A DNA stretch of 64,000 bases from CAWCDJ01 sp963796485 (lineage in GTDB: Bacteria; Acidobacteriota; Terriglobia; Bryobacterales; Bryobacteraceae): positions 806,001 to 870,000 of the forward strand of contig CAWCLV010000004.1 in NCBI GenBank assembly GCA_963796485.1, read 5' to 3'. Below the pieces are notes generated by a model. The model saw only the letters and a program-made list of their open reading frames with translations. It made no database searches and was not told where the DNA came from. Position 1 is the stretch's first letter; every line of letters begins with the position of its first letter. Of the stretch, positions 15,867 to 23,999 are shown in pieces. The position numbers and the translations under genes were made by a program.

Positions 15867-18176
15867 TTGAAATTCTCGTACAACTGGATTCGCGAACTCG
15901 TCGCAGACCTGGACTACGCGCCGGGGCCGCTCGAGAAGCTGATTACGATGAAGACCGCCGAGTGCGAGGGCATCGAAATGGCCGGCTCGATGCTGGAGCG
16001 CGCCTGTGCGGCGCGCGTCGAATCGGTGGAGCCGATCGAGGGCAGCCATAACGTCAAGGCGACGGTGGATGCCGGGCGCTACGGGCGCAAAACAGTGGTC
16101 TGCGGAGCGCCGAACTGCCGGGTGGGCGTGGTGAGCGCGTATGTTCCGATCGGCAGCAAGATCATCCACGGCGTGGAGAGCGACGGCATGCTGGCGAGCG
16201 CCGCGGAACTGGGGATCAGCCGCGACCATGCGGGCATCGTCGAACTGGATTCGCAGGTCGGCGCACCGCTGGCGGGCTGCGTGCCGGACAGCATTATCGA
16301 AATCGACAACAAGTCGATCACGCACCGGCCGGACCTTTGGGGCCACCACGGCATGGCTCGCGAAGTGGCGGCGATCCTCGGCAAGAAGCTGAAGGATCCC
16401 GCGAAGCTCACGCTGCTGCCGAAAGGCGCCGCGTCGATCAAGGTACGGATCGAAGATTTCACGCTTTGTCCGCGATACAGCGCGCTGGTTTTCGAAAACG
16501 TAAAAGTGCAGCCGTCACCGCTATGGCTGCAATACCGGCTGACCGCGATCGGGCTGAACCCCATCAACAATATCGTCGATCTGACGAACTTCGTGATGGC
16601 CGAACTCGCCCAGCCGATGCACGCCTTCGACGCGGACCTGCTGAAGGGCGACACGATTTTCGTCCGACCCGCGAGAGCGGGCGAGCATTTCCGCGCCCTC
16701 AACGACGAGGAGTATACGCTCGATCCCTCGAACCTGGTCATCGCGGACGCGGGCGGCGCCATCGCGCTGGCGGGCGTGATCGGCGGCGGGGACAGCGCGA
16801 TCGGCGAGGGTACCACACGCGTGGTTTTCGAGAGCGCGAATTTCCAGGCGTCTTCGGTCCGCAAGACATCGTCTGCGATCAAACTCAGGACGGACGCGTC
16901 CATGCGCTTCGAAAAAGCGCAGGACCCGGTGAACACGCTGCGCGGCCTGGCACGCGCGGTGGAACTGCTGCAAGAGCTTTCGCCGGGGATCCGTATTTCA
17001 GGCGGAGTGGCGGACGAGAAGACCGATTTGACGCTGCCGCCGCCAATCGACCTCCCGCTCGACTGGCTGGAGCGAAAGCTCGGCCGTTCGATTGCGGCGG
17101 CGGAAGTGCGCGACATCCTGGAACGGCTGGAGTTCGGCGTAACGGAAACGAAGTCGAGGGTGTTTTCGGTGGCGGTTCCTTCCTGGCGCGCCACCAAGGA
17201 CATCTCGATCAAAGACGACCTGGTGGAAGAGGTTGGACGGATGGTGGGGTACGGCTCCATTACGCCAAAACCGCCGCTGCTGCCCGCCACGGTGCCTCCG
17301 GCGAACCCGGAGCGCAAATTCCAGCACGAGCTGCGGGACCTGTTCGTGGACCTGGGATTCACCGAAGTCTACAACTACTCGTTCATCAGCGAAGACGCGG
17401 CGCTGGCATTCGGGTTCGACCCGGCGGCGCAGGTGCGCGTCGCCAACCCGATCGCTTCCGACCAGGCGCTGCTGCGCAGTTCCCTGCTGCCGGGCATCTG
17501 GATGAACGTCGTGGAGAACGCCAAACATCACGAGTCGTTCCGGCTGTTCGAGATCGGCCTGGAAATCCAAAAGCGTTACGAAGGGCTGCCCGACGAAGAT
17601 CCGCACCTGGTGGCCGCGATCTACGAACGGCAGGGCGGAGGCGAGACGGGCCTCTTCGAGATTAAGCGCGCGGCGGAGTGCCTGCTCCCCGGGGCGCAGG
17701 TGATCGCGGCGGAAGCCGCGCCTTACGAACACCCGGCGCGAGCGGCGGAAGTGGACTGGCGCGGCGAACGGGTAGGACGCATCTTCGAGTTGCATCCCTC
17801 GCTGATAGAGACCGGCCGCGCGGCGGTCCTCGATCTCGATTTGCGGCGCATCGAGAAGCTCGGCACGGCGGATCTGAAATATACGCCGGTCCGCCGCTTC
17901 CCGTCGAGCGCGTTCGATCTTTCGGTCATCACGGGCATGCGCGAGCCGGCCGGAAAGCTCCAGGCGAGCCTGGCTCCGTTTGCCGGGCCGCTGCTGGAAT
18001 CGATCGTGTTCCTGCGGCAGTATTCGGGGCCGCCGCTCGAAACAGGACAGAAGAGCGTGTCTTTCCGGGTGACCGTCGGATCGGCGGAGCGAACGCTTTC
18101 TTCCGACGAGGTAAGCCGGATTCGTGACGCCCTGATCGAGGGCATGCGGGCGCTCGGCTACGACCTCCGGGTGTGA
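15867..18176 (+). CDS. pheT: Phenylalanine-tRNA ligase beta subunit
   Basis: A 769-residue partner of PheS, forming the alpha2-beta2 enzyme. It begins with a TTG codon 2 bp after the pheS stop; the following MKFSYNWIRELV is the normal PheT N-terminus. The tRNA-binding (EMAP-like) domain is at about 40-150, B3/B4 editing domain at about 210-375, B5 at about 400-470, the catalytic-like core to about 670, and the ferredoxin-fold anticodon-binding domain ends the protein (from PVRRFPSSAFDLSV). Length and order are standard. The GTG start of the HNH gene overlaps its stop. Confidence 0.97.
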   Translation: MKFSYNWIRELVADLDYAPGPLEKLITMKTAECEGIEMAGSMLERACAARVESVEPIEGSHNVKATVDAGRYGRKTVVCGAPNCRVGVVSAYVPIGSKIIHGVESDGMLASAAELGISRDHAGIVELDSQVGAPLAGCVPDSIIEIDNKSITHRPDLWGHHGMAREVAAILGKKLKDPAKLTLLPKGAASIKVRIEDFTLCPRYSALVFENVKVQPSPLWLQYRLTAIGLNPINNIVDLTNFVMAELAQPMHAFDADLLKGDTIFVRPARAGEHFRALNDEEYTLDPSNLVIADAGGAIALAGVIGGGDSAIGEGTTRVVFESANFQASSVRKTSSAIKLRTDASMRFEKAQDPVNTLRGLARAVELLQELSPGIRISGGVADEKTDLTLPPPIDLPLDWLERKLGRSIAAAEVRDILERLEFGVTETKSRVFSVAVPSWRATKDISIKDDLVEEVGRMVGYGSITPKPPLLPATVPPANPERKFQHELRDLFVDLGFTEVYNYSFISEDAALAFGFDPAAQVRVANPIASDQALLRSSLLPGIWMNVVENAKHHESFRLFEIGLEIQKRYEGLPDEDPHLVAAIYERQGGGETGLFEIKRAAECLLPGAQVIAAEAAPYEHPARAAEVDWRGERVGRIFELHPSLIETGRAAVLDLDLRRIEKLGTADLKYTPVRRFPSSAFDLSVITGMREPAGKLQASLAPFAGPLLESIVFLRQYSGPPLETGQKSVSFRVTVGSAERTLSSDEVSRIRDALIEGMRALGYDLRV

Positions 18177-18601
18177 GCACCCGGCGGACCAGGCCCGGCG
18201 GATGGGTACCGCGAAAACGCGGACCCTGCCGTTGGTGCGGTGGCGTAGTTCCTCCCCGGCGCTACACGTTCTGCAGCGCTGCCTGCGTCCACCAGTGGAA
18301 ACTGCGAACGGACCCGGGCTACCTTCGCGAGCAGGTATTCGAACGCGACCGCGGCGTCTGCGCCGTTTGCGGACTGGACACCGAGGCCTTGCGCAAGAAC
18401 AAGCGCAAGCTCGATTACGCCGCGCGCCGGCGGTTCGAAAACGAGTGGGGCGGCCGGCGCAACCTTTGGGACGCGGACCATATCCTGCCGGTGGTCGAGG
18501 GTGGAGGCGAGTGCGACCTTTCCAACATTCGAACGCTGTGTCTGAACTGTCACCGTGCCACGACGGCGGACCTGCGGAAGAGGATTTCGAAGCGGCCATA
18601 A
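18173..18601 (+). CDS. HNH endonuclease family protein
   Basis: A 142-residue basic protein starting with GTG that overlaps the pheT stop (GTGTGA). It begins with a zinc-ribbon-like cysteine pair CRWCGG and a CSAACVHQWK segment, then RDRGVCAVCGLD. The HNH core is at about 98-135: DADHILPVVEGGG, then NIRTLCLNCHRATTADL, with the metal-binding histidines and the CX2H knuckle intact. Such small HNH proteins nick or cleave DNA or RNA, but the target here is unknown. The translational overlap with an essential synthetase gene is unusual and suggests a housekeeping rather than a mobile role. Confidence 0.88.
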   Translation: MSTRRTRPGGWVPRKRGPCRWCGGVVPPRRYTFCSAACVHQWKLRTDPGYLREQVFERDRGVCAVCGLDTEALRKNKRKLDYAARRRFENEWGGRRNLWDADHILPVVEGGGECDLSNIRTLCLNCHRATTADLRKRISKRP

Positions 18602-18731
18602 CGAGCAAGACGGAACACCCGGCGCAAGGTTCGAACCGGCGCTAAAAACCAGTATGTGTCTCCGGTGGCACGAGTGAGGTGTCTCGCGCACTGGAACACG
18701 GGGTGCTGTTACTGCGTGTGGAGGTGAAGTT

Positions 18732-19364
18732 ATGGCGGAAGAGATCGAAGTCACTCGAGAGATTCCTTCCCGTACTCTTGTGCGGGAAAGAGCGGAAAGA
18801 GTGAGCGACGTCGGGACCCGCGTAAACTGGGGTGCAATCTGGGCCGGCACGATGGTCGCGCTCGGCATGGAAACCTTATTCGCATTGTTCGGGTTCTTTA
18901 TCGGCTTCAACATGTTCAACGTGAACGCTGCGAACCCGTGGAGCGGGATGAGCGTCTGGGCCTTTGTGTGGTATCTCGTGACCGCGGGGTGGTCCGGATT
19001 CTTCGGTGCGTGGTGCGCCGCGCGGCTCTCGGGATTTGCAATTCCCCGCGTCGGCATTCTGCATGGCATCACGGTCTGGGGCATATCGACCGTCGCAACG
19101 CTGCTGGTAGTGGTCACCGGCGTATTCAGCCTGCTTCGGGCGGGTGTCGCGCTGGCGCTGACCAACCCGGCCGCCACGGGAGGCAATCTCGTGGTATCGC
19201 CTCAGGGCGTGGCGAACACTATTTCCGAATACTCCGGTATTTTCTGGGGAGGAGTTTTCCTCGGCTTTTTGACAGCAATTCTGGGCGGCTGGTTGGGCCG
19301 CAGAAACCTGCAGAGCGCCGAAGTTCAGGAAGCGCCGGGCGGACCGTCGCGATTGGCGGCTTAA
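18732..19364 (+). CDS. Integral membrane protein, unknown function
   Basis: A 210-residue protein with a charged N-terminus (about 1-35) and roughly four hydrophobic segments (around 37-62, 72-95, 105-132 and 166-190). A GGAGGTGAAGTT ribosome site lies directly before the ATG, which fixes the start. No enzymatic motif is visible. Glycine- and small-residue-rich helices, with WGAIWAGTMVALG and WGGVFLGFLTAILGG as possible repeats of one helix type, suggest an internal duplication. I do not recognise the family. Its stop overlaps by 4 bp the stop of the convergent deacetylase gene. Confidence 0.75.
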   Translation: MAEEIEVTREIPSRTLVRERAERVSDVGTRVNWGAIWAGTMVALGMETLFALFGFFIGFNMFNVNAANPWSGMSVWAFVWYLVTAGWSGFFGAWCAARLSGFAIPRVGILHGITVWGISTVATLLVVVTGVFSLLRAGVALALTNPAATGGNLVVSPQGVANTISEYSGIFWGGVFLGFLTAILGGWLGRRNLQSAEVQEAPGGPSRLAA

Positions 19365-20305
19365 TCGCCAGGATGGGAGGTCAACGCGGAGACGTGCATC
19401 GCGGCGGCGGAGGCGGTGCCTTCCAGGTTGTAACCGCCTTCGAGTGCGGATACCAGCCGGCCGCCGGCATAGCGGTTAGCTAATTCCATTACGGTCGCGG
19501 TGAGGTCCGAGAAGTCCTCATCCGTCAGGGTGAACCGTCCGAGAAGATCGCCGGTTCGGGAATCGAAACCGGACGAAATAAGGACGAACTCGGGCCGAAA
19601 TCGATCCATGATGGGAGCCAGGGAGTTCTGCACGGCCCCCAGAATCTCGGCACGGCCGGAACCCGCCGGAAGCGGGAAATTCATGGTCGTGCCGAGACCG
19701 GGGCCGTCTCCGGTCTCGTTAGCGCGTCCGGTACCGGGGTAGAGCGGCCATTGATGGGTGCTGAAGAAGAACACGCCCGGGTCCCGGTAAAAAATCTCCT
19801 GCGTACCGTTTCCATGGTGCACGTCCCAATCGACGATCAGCACGCGTTCCACCCTATATTGCCGCTGGGCGTAGCGCGCCGCAATGGCGACGTTGTTAAA
19901 GATGCAGAAGCCCATTCCCCGGCAGGCCGCGGCGTGATGCCCGGGCGGACGGGCGACGCAGAAAGCGTTTCCGGCCTGGCCCGAGAAGACCGCGTCAACG
20001 GCATTGAGCAAGCCTCCGGCGGCATGCAGCGCCGCATCCCAGGATGCGGAAGCGATATCGGTATCCCCCGTCGAGAGATACGAACGGCCGGCTTTGATTT
20101 CGCTCCGGACAAGCTGAATGTACTCGCGCGTGTGGCACAGCGCGAGTTCGTCCTCGGTGGCCGCGCGCGGCCCCAGGACGGGAAGCCCGAACCGGTTCAA
20201 GCTATTCAGGACGGCGTCGAAACGCTCCGGGCGTTCGGGATGGCCCGCCCGTTCCGCCAGGTGTTCCCGGCAGACAGGGTCGGCGGACAGGACGGTGGTC
20301 GGCAT
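19361..20305 (-). CDS. Histone deacetylase-like (class II) deacetylase
   Basis: A 314-residue zinc-dependent deacetylase of the HDAC/AcuC/acetylpolyamine amidohydrolase superfamily. The motifs are complete: RPPGHHA (tandem active-site His), VDWDVHHGNG (zinc Asp and His), SSGFDSR (second zinc Asp) and LEGGYN (transition-state Tyr). The N-terminal HPERPERF motif is also typical. Bacterial members deacetylate polyamines, acetyl-CoA synthetase or small acetylated molecules; the substrate here is not predictable. It lies 118 bp downstream of queE on the same strand. Confidence 0.92.
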   Translation of the reverse strand: MPTTVLSADPVCREHLAERAGHPERPERFDAVLNSLNRFGLPVLGPRAATEDELALCHTREYIQLVRSEIKAGRSYLSTGDTDIASASWDAALHAAGGLLNAVDAVFSGQAGNAFCVARPPGHHAAACRGMGFCIFNNVAIAARYAQRQYRVERVLIVDWDVHHGNGTQEIFYRDPGVFFFSTHQWPLYPGTGRANETGDGPGLGTTMNFPLPAGSGRAEILGAVQNSLAPIMDRFRPEFVLISSGFDSRTGDLLGRFTLTDEDFSDLTATVMELANRYAGGRLVSALEGGYNLEGTASAAAMHVSALTSHPGD

Positions 20306-20423
20306 TCTTATACCCCTGAATCGCGGGATTCGGTGGAAGTCGCTGTGGGCCGATTGCTGCGCATGATCGACTTCGGCGCCGAATGCGCGGCGTCGGTGAT
20401 CGGAAAACTATGTGGCATTATAC

Positions 20424-21095
20424 TCACACCCCCCGGCGATTGCCATAAAGATCGATGTGCAGGCGCGGGCTGAAGCGGAAGCCCTCCTGCTTGCAAATTT
20501 CGGCCAGCCAGATGCCGCGCTCGCGGAGGCGGTCGGGATCGACGCCTTCCGGCATGAGGATGACGCGGCCCGGATCGGCGTCGAGGTCCCCGCACACCGT
20601 TCGGACCTCTTCCAGATCTTCCGGCCGCGCCACCACGAATTTGAGTTGATACTGGTATCGCCCCATCAATTCCAGCAGAACATCCGGCTGAATGCGAAGG
20701 CGCTGGTGCTGTGCCGCGAACGGACCCTCGGGAGTGGAGTTCGCCAGCTTGGGGCTGATGCTCATCAGGTCGCACGCCACCGGGCGCGATACGGTGCCCG
20801 CGGTTTCGACGGTAATGTGAAAACCGGCATCGCGGAGTTGCTGGGTGAGAGGCACGATCTCGGGGGCGATCATCGGTTCGCCTCCGGTGACGACGGCGTG
20901 GCGCGCGGGATGCGCGCGCGCTTCGTCCAAAATTCGGTCGAGCGCCAAATCCACACCTTCGGGCTGCCACGACGTATACGGCGTATCGCACCACGAGCAG
21001 CGCAGGTTGCAGCCGGAGGTGCGGATGAAGAACGACGGCACGCCGATGAGCGAGCCCTCGCCCTGCACCGAGTAAAAGAGTTCAGCGATCTTCAA
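20424..21095 (-). CDS. queE: 7-carboxy-7-deazaguanine synthase QueE
   Basis: A 223-residue radical SAM enzyme converting 6-carboxytetrahydropterin to 7-carboxy-7-deazaguanine, a step toward queuosine and related bases. The cluster motif is Cys29-X3-Cys33-X2-Cys36 (GCNLRCSWC), and VTGGEP is the SAM-binding GGE motif. The start was moved to the TTG at 21095: the protein then begins MKIAELFYSVQGEGS, the normal QueE N-terminus, and overlaps the queC end by 14 bp. An upstream start would add only shadow sequence. With QueC it forms a pair; queD and folE are not in the window. Confidence 0.95.
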   Translation of the reverse strand: MKIAELFYSVQGEGSLIGVPSFFIRTSGCNLRCSWCDTPYTSWQPEGVDLALDRILDEARAHPARHAVVTGGEPMIAPEIVPLTQQLRDAGFHITVETAGTVSRPVACDLMSISPKLANSTPEGPFAAQHQRLRIQPDVLLELMGRYQYQLKFVVARPEDLEEVRTVCGDLDADPGRVILMPEGVDPDRLRERGIWLAEICKQEGFRFSPRLHIDLYGNRRGV

Positions 21096-21765
21096 GGCCC
21101 GCCTCTTCGAACCCCTTGCGCCGCAGCAGGCAGGCATCGCACTGACCGCAGGGACGCCCCCCGGGATCGGGGTCGTAGCAACTGAAGGTCAGCCCGAAAT
21201 CGAGCCCTAGTTCGTGCGCTTTGCTCACGATTTCCGCCTTGGTGAGATGCAGCAGCGGGGTATGGATCCGCAGGTCCGTGCGGCCTTCCACCCCGGCCTT
21301 GGTCGCCAGGTTTGCCATCCGCTGATAAGCTTCGATGTACTCGGGACGGCAGTCCGGGTATCCCGAATAGTCGAGCGCGTTGACGCCGATGAAAATGTCG
21401 GAGCTTTCCAGAACCTCGGCCCAGGCAAGCGCAAATGAGAGAAAGATCGTGTTGCGCGCCGGAACGTAGGTCACCGGAATGCCCGAGCCCATTTCGGCTG
21501 CGGAACGGGATTTGGGCACGGCAATGTCGCTGGTGAGGGCCGAGCCTCCGAAGGCATCGAGGCCGATCTTCGCGACCAGGTGGCGCTCCGCGCCGAGCGC
21601 GGCCGCAATGCGCGCGGCGGCTTCGAGTTCGATCTTGTGCCGCTGGCCGTAATCGAACGAGAGCGCGTAGCAGGCGTATCCTTCGCGGCGGGCCAGCGCC
21701 AGGCAGGTGGAGGAATCGAGGCCTCCGCTGAGGAGGCAGACAGCTTTGTTCGGGGAAGCGGGCAC
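21082..21765 (-). CDS. queC: 7-cyano-7-deazaguanine synthase QueC
   Basis: A 227-residue ATP-dependent enzyme that turns the QueE product into preQ0. The PP-loop SGGLDSST is near the N-terminus (13-20), FDYGQRH is the conserved second motif, and the C-terminal zinc site is formed by CYDPDPGG, CGQC and DAC. The start is GTG at 21765 with a GAGAGGA ribosome site 7 bp upstream. It overlaps queE. preQ0 made by this pair usually feeds tRNA queuosine; use in DNA modification (Dpd systems) cannot be excluded, but no dpd gene is present here. Confidence 0.96.
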   Translation of the reverse strand: MPASPNKAVCLLSGGLDSSTCLALARREGYACYALSFDYGQRHKIELEAAARIAAALGAERHLVAKIGLDAFGGSALTSDIAVPKSRSAAEMGSGIPVTYVPARNTIFLSFALAWAEVLESSDIFIGVNALDYSGYPDCRPEYIEAYQRMANLATKAGVEGRTDLRIHTPLLHLTKAEIVSKAHELGLDFGLTFSCYDPDPGGRPCGQCDACLLRRKGFEEAGLEDR

Positions 21766-21862
21766 AGTGGATCCTCTCTAATTGTAGCGGCCCGCGGGAA
21801 TCCCTTGCCCCGGAACAGGCTGGGCGCGGGGCCGTCCAGTAAAGTAAGCAGCGAAAATCACC

Positions 21863-23122
21863 CTGGCCAGTAACTTTAACGACGCGCTCATCGAGCGAGT
21901 GCGTCCCTACCCCGTGGACGAATTGTTCGGCAAGCTGTCGGCCGACGCTACCGGCGGCGGCCGCGCTTCCTACCAGATCGTCAACATCGGCCGGCGCCGC
22001 GTGGCCGAACATGTCCGCGCTGCCCGGGCTGCCGGAATCCGTTTCAACTACCTGCTCAACGGCGCCTGCCTGGACAACCGGGAGTTCACGCGACAGGGGC
22101 AGAAGGAAATCCGGTCGCTGCTGGACTGGCTGAGCGAGATCGGAGTAGAGGCGGTAACCCTCAGCTCTCCGTTCCTGCTGCGGATCGTGAAGGAATGTTA
22201 TCCCCACCTGCGGACGCGAATCTCGGTATTCGCATGCGTGGACCACGTGCGCAAGGCGCGCATGTGGCAGGACCTGGGCGCCGATTCGCTGGTGCTGGAC
22301 AGCCTGCTGGTGAACCGCGAATTCCGGCTGCTGAAGGCCATCCGGCAGAACGTCAGTCTGGAACTGGAACTGATGGTGAACAACTCCTGCCTGAGTTCCT
22401 GCGCCTTCTCGCACTACCACATGAACACCCTGGCCCACGCCAGCCAGAGCAACCACCCGTCGCGAGGTTTTTTCATCGACTGGTGCTTTCTGCGCTGCAC
22501 GATGATGAAACTCAGGAACCCGGTGGACTACATCCGCTCGGAGTGGATCCGGCCGGAGGACCTGCACCTCTACGAGGGCTTTGGCTACGAGCGTTTCAAG
22601 GTCACCGAGCGCGGGGCGCCCACCGACGTGCTGGTGGCGCGCGTGAAGGCCTACACCGAGCGCCGGTACGACGGCAACCTGCTCGACCTGGTGCAGCCGT
22701 ACGGCTTCTCCAAGGCGGTCGCGGCGAAGGAAAGCAGCCGGGAAGCATGGTGGCGGCTTCGGCGCATGCTCCGCCCGTTCCTGGTGGACTTGCGCCGGCT
22801 GTGGAACCTGAAGAAGCTCACCGAGGAGCGGGGCATGCTACAGCACCACGACGGCCCGCCGCCGGTGTACATCGATAACCGGAAACTCGACGGTTTCATG
22901 GACCGGCTCGCGAACAAGGGGTGCAAAGACGTGGATTGCGAAGCCTGCCGTTACTGCCACCAATGGGCGGAGCGGTCCGTGGCAATCGACGAGCAATACC
23001 GCGAACGCTGCTCGCAGCTATACGAACAGGTGTTCGATGACCTGCATAGCGGGCGGATGTGGGGCGTGGACCGGCCCGGGCGCGATTGGCCGGTTGAGAT
23101 TGCGACGGAACATAACGCCTGA
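21863..23122 (+). CDS. Peptidase U32-like protein (start codon uncertain)
   Basis: About 420 residues. The U32 signature is LMVNNSCLSSCAFSHYH at about 160-180, with further cysteines (CFLRC and, near the C-terminus, CKDVDCEACRYC) that could hold an Fe-S cluster as in UbiU/UbiV and other U32 proteins. These act in tRNA or 23S rRNA hydroxylation or ubiquinone hydroxylation rather than as proteases; the role here is unknown. The first usual start is GTG at 21899, but the frame upstream (ITLASNFNDALIER) looks like a genuine N-terminus, and before the stop at 21845 only non-standard codons such as CTG (21863) or ATC (21857) could start it. I give the CTG as the left limit. Confidence 0.75.
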   Translation: MASNFNDALIERVRPYPVDELFGKLSADATGGGRASYQIVNIGRRRVAEHVRAARAAGIRFNYLLNGACLDNREFTRQGQKEIRSLLDWLSEIGVEAVTLSSPFLLRIVKECYPHLRTRISVFACVDHVRKARMWQDLGADSLVLDSLLVNREFRLLKAIRQNVSLELELMVNNSCLSSCAFSHYHMNTLAHASQSNHPSRGFFIDWCFLRCTMMKLRNPVDYIRSEWIRPEDLHLYEGFGYERFKVTERGAPTDVLVARVKAYTERRYDGNLLDLVQPYGFSKAVAAKESSREAWWRLRRMLRPFLVDLRRLWNLKKLTEERGMLQHHDGPPPVYIDNRKLDGFMDRLANKGCKDVDCEACRYCHQWAERSVAIDEQYRERCSQLYEQVFDDLHSGRMWGVDRPGRDWPVEIATEHNA

Positions 23123-23388
23123 GCTATCTGCACGGGCCGTTGGGAACGCCGGCCCAGCCGCGCCCCGGCTCGCCGGACATGAGCAGCATGTTCGCCAATG
23201 CGTCCGGTGAGAAGCGTGAGACGCGGCATCCGCCGCGATGTCACTTGCGTGTTCTTCTGGCAAGGCACTCCGCGCCCTTCACCGCTCCAGTTTCGGACAT
23301 TTCTATCCGAGCGCCAACCGAGGCCGCCGGAGGCCGGCGATTCCCCAACCGGACGGAAATTCAGGGCCACTCGGCAAATGGGCGCCGT
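23123..23388. other. Intergenic region, no convincing gene
   Basis: 266 bp between two converging genes. On the reverse strand a short frame of about 35 codons (about 23235-23128, containing DALANMLLMSGEPGRGWAG) reads like the end of a protein but has no start and is cut by a stop. It may be a gene remnant. No hairpin or RNA was recognised. Confidence 0.4.
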
Positions 23389-23994
23389 CTACTTTGCGGG
23401 CTGGCCTTGCCCGGGAGGGTATTCGACTGGGTTTGTTTTGAGCCACTGGAAGCCCTTGATGTACTGCCGCCCGTTTTGCTTCAAGACACGCATCCCGATG
23501 GTTGCGCTATCCGGGATGAAGTCAAGCGCCCAATCGTTGTCCTGCGGTCCCGGCGTGTCGCTCCGGACGATCCCCAAGGAAATTCTCGGACCGGCTTCAT
23601 CATCCATCATGAGCGACGGCTTGTTCCACAAATCGGTATATAACCGCATCCGGGTTGTGCCGTCGGTCCCGCGCAGGGTCAGAAATGGGCCGTCGCCTTG
23701 CACTCCTAACGCCAGCATCTGGTTTTGCATCTGCTTTAGCGATGGGTGTGATTCCGGCTTCCCTGCCGGCATTTCTCGCGAAAAGTGATTGCCGAACGCC
23801 AGGATTACGTATTCGTTCTGTCCAATCCCCCAATACGAAAGCACGTTGTCTTTCTCGTCCACCAACTCGAAGGCGCGCGCACGAATCACCCGCGGAGTTG
23901 ATTCCCGGGCCTGCAACTGCGTAAGCCGGGCGCCAGCGATACCGCCTGCAAAGCCGGCAGCCAAGGCCACGAGAACAAGATAGAGTTGCTTCAT
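23389..23994 (-). CDS. Exported or membrane-anchored protein, unknown function
   Basis: 201 residues from the ATG at 23994 (MKQLYLVLV); two further in-frame Mets lie 4 and 11 codons upstream. One N-terminal hydrophobic segment (about 4-25, VLVALAAGFAGGIAGA) is a signal anchor or signal peptide. The rest is soluble, with RARAFELVDEKDNVLSYWG and DGTTRMRLYTD reminiscent of beta-repeat proteins that compare input and output states, but no family is recognised. It follows directly after the stop of the decayed gene upstream (6-bp gap) and may have belonged to the same transcript. Confidence 0.65.
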   Translation of the reverse strand: MKQLYLVLVALAAGFAGGIAGARLTQLQARESTPRVIRARAFELVDEKDNVLSYWGIGQNEYVILAFGNHFSREMPAGKPESHPSLKQMQNQMLALGVQGDGPFLTLRGTDGTTRMRLYTDLWNKPSLMMDDEAGPRISLGIVRSDTPGPQDNDWALDFIPDSATIGMRVLKQNGRQYIKGFQWLKTNPVEYPPGQGQPAK

Positions 23995-23999
23995 AGTTG

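Noticed and set aside
20308..20415. 36-codon reverse-strand frame between queE and the deacetylase
   Set aside because: Short and of low-complexity Ser/Thr/Arg composition, with no clear ribosome site; treated as spacer.
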